NCBI GenBank assembly: GCA_024641655.1 | Contig: JAHECR010000001.1 | Location: forward strand, 1 to 64,000 | Direction of reading: 5' to 3' | DNA: 64,000 nucleotides | Source of the DNA: Acidimicrobiaceae bacterium | Lineage (GTDB): Bacteria > Actinomycetota > Acidimicrobiia > Acidimicrobiales > UBA8592 | Shown: in pieces, positions 59,200 to 64,000 of the stretch | Layout: every line of letters begins with the position of its first letter | Numbering within the stretch: position 1 is the first letter of the stretch | Notes under the pieces: model-generated | What the model was told of the DNA's origin: nothing | The model's database searches: none | What the model saw: the letters and a program-made list of their open reading frames with translations, nothing else | Program-made: the position numbers and the translations under genes

Positions 59200-60291
59200 C
59201 TACTCTTCGATGAGCTCTTCGCGACGACCAAGACCCGAGAGGGCCAGACCCGCAAGGATCATCGCTCCGGCAATGAGCGCCAACTGACCGGAATGGCTGC
59301 CCGTGTACGCCAGCTCGGCGCAGTCACGGGTAAGCGCCACGATGCCGACACGGGTCTCACCATCGAAGGCCTCGATGGTCGCCTGTTCGCCTTCGTTCAT
59401 CGGGACCAGTGCTTTGACCGTCGCCCCAGCAGCGATCGTGAAGTCACCGACGACGGTGCCGTTCTTGCGGACCTGCCACGTGACCTCGCTGGTGCCGGTG
59501 TTGGCGAGGACGGCATTCACGCCGCCGTCGGCGCACTCGACACTCACACCGAGAACCTCGGCGATCACGGTTCCCGTCGGGAGCGCTGTGCCGGTCGGCT
59601 GCTCGGTGGACGTCGGACCCTCGGTCGGGGTCGCAGTCGGCTGCTCGGTGGACGTCGGACCCTCGGTCGGGGTCGCAGTCGGCTGCTCGGTGGACGTCGG
59701 ACCCTCGGTCGGGGTCGCAGTCGGCGGGACCGTCGGGGTCGCGGTCGGCGGGACCGTCGGGGTCGCGGTCGGCGGGACTGTCGGCGTCACTGTCGGCACC
59801 GGCGTCGCTGTCGGCTCGTTGCATGAGGCACGGAGCTCGGGCGTGATCGCGAACGTGTACCAGCGAGTGCCACCGATCTTGTCGGTGCCTTCCCAGAAGA
59901 CGGTCCAATCAGGTCGAATCCGCAAGGTGATGGTGGTGGCGCCGGCGGCGATCGGGGAGCTGCCCGAGAACATCCTGCCGTTCGCCGCGTTGAAGGGCTG
60001 CTGGTCCAAGACGATCCACCCGTGCACGTCGCTGTTCATCTCGACGAAGACATTGGGGTGGTTACCACCCGGGATCGACATGTCCAACGTCCACGAGACG
60101 GCGGTCCAGTTGAGCACCAGGTTCCCGTTCTGGTCGCAAACGATCTGGGTGTTCGCTCCGGCCTCTGCGTGATGGGCCAGCGCCACGCCCTGGGTCATGG
60201 CCAGGCTCGCCGCGACGATCGCGACCACCAGGCCAAGCGCTCGTACGGTTCGGCCTGCGCCGGACCACGGGGTCCCTGAAGTACGCGCCAT
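59200..60291 (-). CDS. LAxTG-anchored surface protein with Pro/Thr stalk
   Basis: A 363-residue secreted protein. The N-terminus has a signal peptide (VRALGLVVAIVAASLAMTQG, cleavage near ALAHHAEA). An N-terminal beta-rich domain of about 115 residues follows, then a stalk of VPPTATPT and EGPTSTEQPTATPT repeats, a second beta domain (VIAEVLGVSVECADGG and onward), and a C-terminal sorting signal: LAYTG at 327-331, a helix (GQLALIAGAMILAGLALSGL) and RREE tail. LAxTG is the motif of class E sortases. Ligand unknown. Confidence 0.82.
   Translation of the reverse strand: MARTSGTPWSGAGRTVRALGLVVAIVAASLAMTQGVALAHHAEAGANTQIVCDQNGNLVLNWTAVSWTLDMSIPGGNHPNVFVEMNSDVHGWIVLDQQPFNAANGRMFSGSSPIAAGATTITLRIRPDWTVFWEGTDKIGGTRWYTFAITPELRASCNEPTATPVPTVTPTVPPTATPTVPPTATPTVPPTATPTEGPTSTEQPTATPTEGPTSTEQPTATPTEGPTSTEQPTGTALPTGTVIAEVLGVSVECADGGVNAVLANTGTSEVTWQVRKNGTVVGDFTIAAGATVKALVPMNEGEQATIEAFDGETRVGIVALTRDCAELAYTGSHSGQLALIAGAMILAGLALSGLGRREELIEE
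59597..59794. repeat. Two tandem repeat arrays in the surface-protein stalk
   Basis: Three identical 42-base units (starting GGCTGCTCGGTGGACGTC) at 59597-59722 are followed by three 24-base units (GGCGGGACCGTCGGGGTC...) at 59723-59794, the last diverged. Both preserve frame. Near-identity of the 42-base units implies recent expansion or homogenisation. Confidence 0.92.
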
Positions 60292-60581
60292 CGTTGCTCT
60301 TCTCCTCGATCTCCGCGAGCGTTCGCCCTGCTCCCGGTCAAAATGGGGTCCGGGATCGCCTCACTCCTCGCGGACCAATGCCTCAGCATAGGTTGCGCAT
60401 CGTTCGACATCGTGGACCCGCCAGATGACCTGTAACCCACCGTAGGAAGGCGCGGTCGGGCGCTCAAGGGAAACGAGACCAGCAGCCTAGGTGCGCGCCG
60501 ACGATTGGGTCGGGCGCGGGGAACGACGACCACGCAGCGCGGTCTTCCGGTGACCGCGGGAGACCAACGGCGATGGGGTCG

Positions 60582-61364
60582 CTAGCCGTCGAGTCGATAC
60601 GAAGCCATCGAAAGCGAGCCCATGATCGTGCCCTCGGTGACCGTCGAGACCGTGCCCGGGCCCGCCGATGCCAAACCTGCGAAGTACAGGAACGGCAGGA
60701 AGTGATCCGGGCTCGACCCCGAGGCGAGCGCGAAGTCACGGTGGTGGGCGAGCCCGGCCGCCTCGTCAGGCGAGTGCAGGACCAAATCCCTTGCCGCGTC
60801 GTCGAACCGTTGTGCCCAGTCGAACCCGGTGCCGGCGGCTCCCCAGTCGATCAAGCCAAGATTGTGGACCACGTTCCCGGAGGCGACCACGAAAATGCCC
60901 TCTTCGCGCAGCGGTGACAGGGCTGCGCCGAGGGCAACGTGGTCGGCGAAGGCCTTCGTGGCGTCGAGCGACAGCTGCACCACCGGCACGTCTGCTGCGG
61001 GGAAGACCTGGGCGAGAACCGACCACGTACCGTGATCGAGACCCCAGCTCGCGCCATCGAGCGCCACGTCGACAGGGGCGAGAAGATCTGCGACGTCAGC
61101 GGCGAGTTGGGGCGACCCCGGAGCCGGGTAGTCGAACGCGAACAGCTCCTCGGGGAACCCGACGAAGTCATGGATGACGCGCGGTGTGTCCATGGCAGTC
61201 ACCGCAGTGACACCCCCGTACCAGTGCGCCGAAATCGCAAGCACGGCTCGAGGCCGTGGTATCGACGCCCCGAGCTCGGCCCACGCGATCGTGTACCGGT
61301 TGCGTTCGAGGGCGTTCATCGGACTGCCGTGTCCCACGAACGCAGCCGCCATTCGCTCGGCCAC
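60582..61364 (-). CDS. YgiD/4,5-DOPA extradiol-type dioxygenase
   Basis: A 260-residue class III extradiol dioxygenase-like protein. The zinc/iron ligands are the His in FVGHGSPMNAL, AISAHWYGGVTAV, ASWGLDHGTWSVL and a late His in LAHHRDFALASG. The motif DTPRVIHDFVGFPEELFAFDYP is characteristic of YgiD. The GTG at 61364 has an AGGAGG 6 bases before it, which decides the start over the ATG at 61352. The native substrate in bacteria is uncertain. Confidence 0.88.
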   Translation of the reverse strand: MAERMAAAFVGHGSPMNALERNRYTIAWAELGASIPRPRAVLAISAHWYGGVTAVTAMDTPRVIHDFVGFPEELFAFDYPAPGSPQLAADVADLLAPVDVALDGASWGLDHGTWSVLAQVFPAADVPVVQLSLDATKAFADHVALGAALSPLREEGIFVVASGNVVHNLGLIDWGAAGTGFDWAQRFDDAARDLVLHSPDEAAGLAHHRDFALASGSSPDHFLPFLYFAGLASAGPGTVSTVTEGTIMGSLSMASYRLDG

Positions 61365-61480
61365 GCCTGCCTCCTGACTGCCCCGACGACGGTTGGGTTC
61401 CCCGCCGAGGCTAGCGTTGTCCCTGGTGCGAAGTGGCCCGCAGCTGAGGTACCAGTGCGGGTTACGATGCACCCGCCGAC

Positions 61481-62488
61481 ATGCACGACGACCTTCGATC
61501 CGCCCGCCCCCCGCTCTCCCCCGTGCGGTTTCTCCGGTGGCTCTGGCGACTTACCCTCGACATCATCTGGGAGTACCGCCGCGACGGCGTCGGCGACCTC
61601 GCCGCGAGCATCACCTTCTGGACCCTGCTCACGATCCCTGCTGCGGCACTCGCCATGGTGAGTGCGGTCAGCGCCGTCGAGCCGATCGTCGGGCGGTCGC
61701 TCGCCACCGACTTCGAGACCGAGGTCAAGAACTACGTCGCCAACACGTTCGCGGACAGCCACACCATCAATGGGGCGGTCCAGAGCCTGTTCGAGAACAC
61801 CAACGCCGGCGTCCTCACCGTCGCGACCGCAGTCGCGATCTTCTCGCTGAGCCGGGGCTTCGCCGGGATGATCCGCGCCCTCGATCAGGCCTACGGGGTG
61901 CACGACGGGCGCGCGTGGTGGCACGTCCGGATCGTCGCGGTTGGGCTCGGACTCGGATCGGTCGTCGTCGTCACGAGCGCAGCGACGGCACTCGCCCTCT
62001 TGCCCAGACTTCCTGGCGGGTCACTCACGATCGCCCTCGCGGCCCCGCTTGCCGTCATCGTGTTGATCGTGTGGGCGGCAACCATGTTCCACGTCGCGCC
62101 GTACCACCACACGCCCTGGCGCTATGACCTGCCCGGCGCCGTGCTGACCGCAGTGGGCTGGGTCCTGTCCACGCAGGGCTTCGCCGCATACGTCCGCTCG
62201 ACCGACGATGCGAACCGGGTCCAATCGATCGTGGGCGCGGTGCTGCTCGCATTGACGCTGATGTACCTGCTCAGCAACGTGATGCTCGTCGGCGCGGAAC
62301 TGAACCACGTGCTGGCCAATCGCGCCGGGGTGATCCAAGAGCCGGTCCGCTGGCGGGACCGGGGTCGGCAACTGCGGAGCCGGTTCGACCATCACGGCGA
62401 CAACGATGACCGAGACGATCAGTCCGCCGGCCACCACCAGACGTCGGCCACCGAACCCACGACCCCCTCGAGCGGAACCGCTCCGTAG
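61481..62488 (+). CDS. YihY/BrkB-family membrane protein
   Basis: A 335-residue protein with six helices. LAASITFWTLLTIPAAALAM and AIFSLSRGFAGMIRALDQAYG are family hallmarks, with WRYDLPGAVLTAVGWVLSTQGFAAYV and LSNVMLVGAELNHVLA near the end. The C-terminal 35 residues are His/Asp/Thr-rich and disordered. The last 70 bases overlap, antisense, the end of the signal-peptidase-like gene. Confidence 0.88.
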   Translation: MHDDLRSARPPLSPVRFLRWLWRLTLDIIWEYRRDGVGDLAASITFWTLLTIPAAALAMVSAVSAVEPIVGRSLATDFETEVKNYVANTFADSHTINGAVQSLFENTNAGVLTVATAVAIFSLSRGFAGMIRALDQAYGVHDGRAWWHVRIVAVGLGLGSVVVVTSAATALALLPRLPGGSLTIALAAPLAVIVLIVWAATMFHVAPYHHTPWRYDLPGAVLTAVGWVLSTQGFAAYVRSTDDANRVQSIVGAVLLALTLMYLLSNVMLVGAELNHVLANRAGVIQEPVRWRDRGRQLRSRFDHHGDNDDRDDQSAGHHQTSATEPTTPSSGTAP

Positions 62489-62952
62489 TCACGCGAGTCG
62501 GTGGACGCGCCACGGTTGTCGCCGAGCAGGTACACGCTCCCGGGGCGGACCACCACCCGAGTCGTGCCGTCCCCGGGGGGATCGGTGACGGTGCCCGGCA
62601 CCAAGTAGTCCTCCGACAGCGGCACCCCGTTGCGGACCACGCCACCGTCGGCGAAGACCAGGACGTCGCCGCCCACGGCCACGACACGCGACAGCACCTT
62701 CGACCCGCCGGGGATCGTCGCGATCACCACCTCACCGGGGCTGATCGCTCCGTCTTCGCGTACCAGGACATCGTCGCCGGAATCCAAGGTCGGTGCCATG
62801 TTGACACCCTGGACGGTGTAGCCGTCATAGCGGATCACCCGCACAGCAGTGAGTCCGCCGACGAGCACGAGCATCGCTACGACCAGCCGCAAGGCCTCGG
62901 CTCGTACATCCACAGCGAGATCGTCGCACACGCCCGGGCAATCGCGACGCAT
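62419..62952 (-). CDS. Signal peptidase I-like protein lacking both catalytic residues
   Basis: A 177-residue type I signal-peptidase-fold protein with one N-terminal membrane anchor (LRLVVAMLVLVGGLTAV). Conserved boxes are present: YTVQGVNMAPTLDSGDDVLV, VVIATIPGGSKVLSRVVAVGGD and YLLGDNRGASTDSR. The box-B catalytic Ser (SMxPT) is Asn51, and the box-D Lys (KRxxGxPGD) is Ser88; Lys85 is three residues earlier. It therefore should not cleave as a standard Ser/Lys protease. The ATG at 62952 or GTG at 62913 are starts; an upstream ATG at 63015 would overlap the divergent gene start. Confidence 0.75.
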   Translation of the reverse strand: MRRDCPGVCDDLAVDVRAEALRLVVAMLVLVGGLTAVRVIRYDGYTVQGVNMAPTLDSGDDVLVREDGAISPGEVVIATIPGGSKVLSRVVAVGGDVLVFADGGVVRNGVPLSEDYLVPGTVTDPPGDGTTRVVVRPGSVYLLGDNRGASTDSRDYGAVPLEGVVGSVADVWWWPAD

Positions 62953-63013
62953 CCCGGAGCGCGGCTCGGCCTCGATCTCGCCGGCCACCTCGCCGTTGGC
63001 TACCCTGCCGGCC

Positions 63014-64000
63014 ATGACCGTGACCGAGCCCGCAACGCCACAGAAGAGGGAACGCTGGTCCTTCCAGTGGAAGGAGCTGTACGAGGAAGTCATCACCTCG
63101 GGCTTGTGCACCGGGTGTGCAGGTTGCGTCATCTCCTGCCCGCACGACGTCATCGGATACAAGCACGAACCCGGCCAGTACAAGCCCTTCCATCTCGAAG
63201 ACGAGCTCGGCGCCTCGAACTGCCTCCACGGCGAGAAGGGCTGCACCTCCTGCACTCGGGCGTGTCCCCGATTCCGCAGCTGGGAGCCCGAGGCCGACGA
63301 GCACCTCCACGGCCGTGTTCGGGAGGCCGGCGAGACCGCAGGCATCTACAAGGACATCTTGTTGACCCGCGCGACCGAAGACGCGGTCTACGACTGCGGC
63401 CAGGACGGAGGCCTCGTCTCTGCGATCTTGATCTGGTGCCTCGACAACGACATCATCGACGGCGCCCTCGTCTCGGGGACCGAGAACGCCAGCGGCGAGC
63501 CCGGTGCCGGCTGGAAGGCCCGCCCGATGGTCGCGACCAACCGCGCCGAAGTCCTCCAAGGTGCCGGCAGTCGCTACACCTACTCGGCCAACACCATGGC
63601 CTACCCCGAGGCGCGAGAGCGGGGCCTCGAACGCCTCGCGCTCGTGGGCATGAGCTGCCAGACCTCCATCGCGCCGGTCATGTGGCATCGCAAGATCGGC
63701 AAGGTGTCCAAGCCCTTCAAGCTCAACATCGGGCTCCTGTGCTCGAAGTCTTTCGACGACGCGATGTTCGAAGAACTGTTCTGGGTCAAGTACGGGCTGC
63801 ACCCCGATGACATTGCCAAGATGAACATCAAGGGTGTCTTCCAGATCCACATGAAGAACGGCGACTACCACGAGATCAACCTCAAGGAGTGCCACGCCTG
63901 GACGCGCGACGGATGCAACCACTGCCCCGACTTCGCTGCCGAGCATGCCGACATCTCCACCGGCGGCATCGGCGACGCAACCGACTGGACGCTCACGATC
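63014..64000 (+). CDS. Coenzyme F420 hydrogenase/dehydrogenase beta-subunit-like protein (partial)
   Basis: 329 residues are visible; the gene continues past the right edge. It begins MTVTEPATPQKRERWSFQW. An N-terminal CxxCxxCxxxCP ferredoxin motif (GLCTGCAGCVISCPHDV) and a second Cys cluster (NCLHGEKGCTSCTRACP) suggest two 4Fe-4S sites. The following YDCGQDGGLVSAILIWCLDN and LVGMSCQTSIAPVM match the FrhB N- and C-terminal domains, which bind FAD and F420. The likely role is F420-dependent electron transfer; the partner is beyond the window. No other F420 gene is present here. Confidence 0.85.
   Translation, partial: MTVTEPATPQKRERWSFQWKELYEEVITSGLCTGCAGCVISCPHDVIGYKHEPGQYKPFHLEDELGASNCLHGEKGCTSCTRACPRFRSWEPEADEHLHGRVREAGETAGIYKDILLTRATEDAVYDCGQDGGLVSAILIWCLDNDIIDGALVSGTENASGEPGAGWKARPMVATNRAEVLQGAGSRYTYSANTMAYPEARERGLERLALVGMSCQTSIAPVMWHRKIGKVSKPFKLNIGLLCSKSFDDAMFEELFWVKYGLHPDDIAKMNIKGVFQIHMKNGDYHEINLKECHAWTRDGCNHCPDFAAEHADISTGGIGDATDWTLTI

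Noticed and set aside
59597-59794. CRISPR array
   Set aside because: Repeats are directly abutting with no unique spacers and are in frame within a stalk-coding gene.

Overview
The window is a continuous stretch of high-GC chromosome with densely packed genes, many overlapping by 1-4 bases (ATGA, GTGA, TTGA), frequent GTG/TTG starts and several near-leaderless genes. Gene content points to Actinomycetota: a DivIVA/Wag31 growth-pole protein, the argS-lysA-hom-thrC-rho-rpmE-prfA-prmC-sua5...glyA...atp gene order, an N-terminally extended Rho, a DUF4129/DUF4350/MoxR cluster, a surface protein with a LAxTG sorting signal and an FrhB-like F420 protein. The combination (type B L31, glyA with a ZTP riboswitch, an F1 gamma subunit carrying an extra domain) suggests a deep-branching lineage such as Acidimicrobiia. 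That placement is an inference from gene content; no rRNA gene is present.

Layout. 1-2934: a minus-strand membrane-protein/MoxR cluster running off the left edge. 3034-12774: housekeeping and metabolic genes in both orientations (methyltransferase, SRPBCC, rhomboid, murA, MFS, hydrolase, DnaJ-like, zinc ribbon, glpX, ppk2). 12870-13610: wag31. 13866-22424: a complete minus-strand F1Fo ATP synthase operon (atpZ-I-B-E-F'-F-H-A-G-D-C). 22592-24167: ZTP riboswitch and glyA. 24234-36308: a long minus-strand run rpiB, sua5, prmC, prfA, a hypothetical gene, rpmE, rho, thrC, hom, lysA, argS. 36399-41987: aldolase, dus, maf, a DUF2231-like membrane protein, a two-component system and tRNA-Arg(CCG).

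42101-59077 is the most unusual region. It holds a DAB/Mps inorganic-carbon uptake operon (dabB-dabA-PII-like), a full Mrp Na+/H+ antiporter operon (mrpABCDEFG), a CaCA-type Na+(Ca2+)/H+ exchanger, and three paralogous small winged-helix regulators that all begin with a WTFLTNH-type motif. One regulator sits divergent to dabB. Another ends an operon of two tiny proteins directly behind the exchanger. The four transcription units dabB, mrpA, the exchanger and the small-protein/regulator operon each have an AT-rich start region with the same geometry: a TTGC-type box, 15 bp, a -10-like hexamer, then 9-10 nt to the start codon. I read this as a candidate regulon coupling inorganic-carbon uptake to cation homeostasis. 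Between its two halves lie a secreted phospholipase A2-like protein and a split B12-dependent acyl-CoA mutase with its MeaB chaperone; the mutase has non-canonical substrate-pocket residues.

59144-64000: a perfect-palindrome terminator, a Pro/Thr-repeat surface protein, a YgiD-type dioxygenase, a YihY/BrkB membrane protein, a signal-peptidase-I-like protein lacking both catalytic residues, and the start of an FrhB-family iron-sulfur protein that runs off the right edge. I found no insertion sequence, prophage or CRISPR array.
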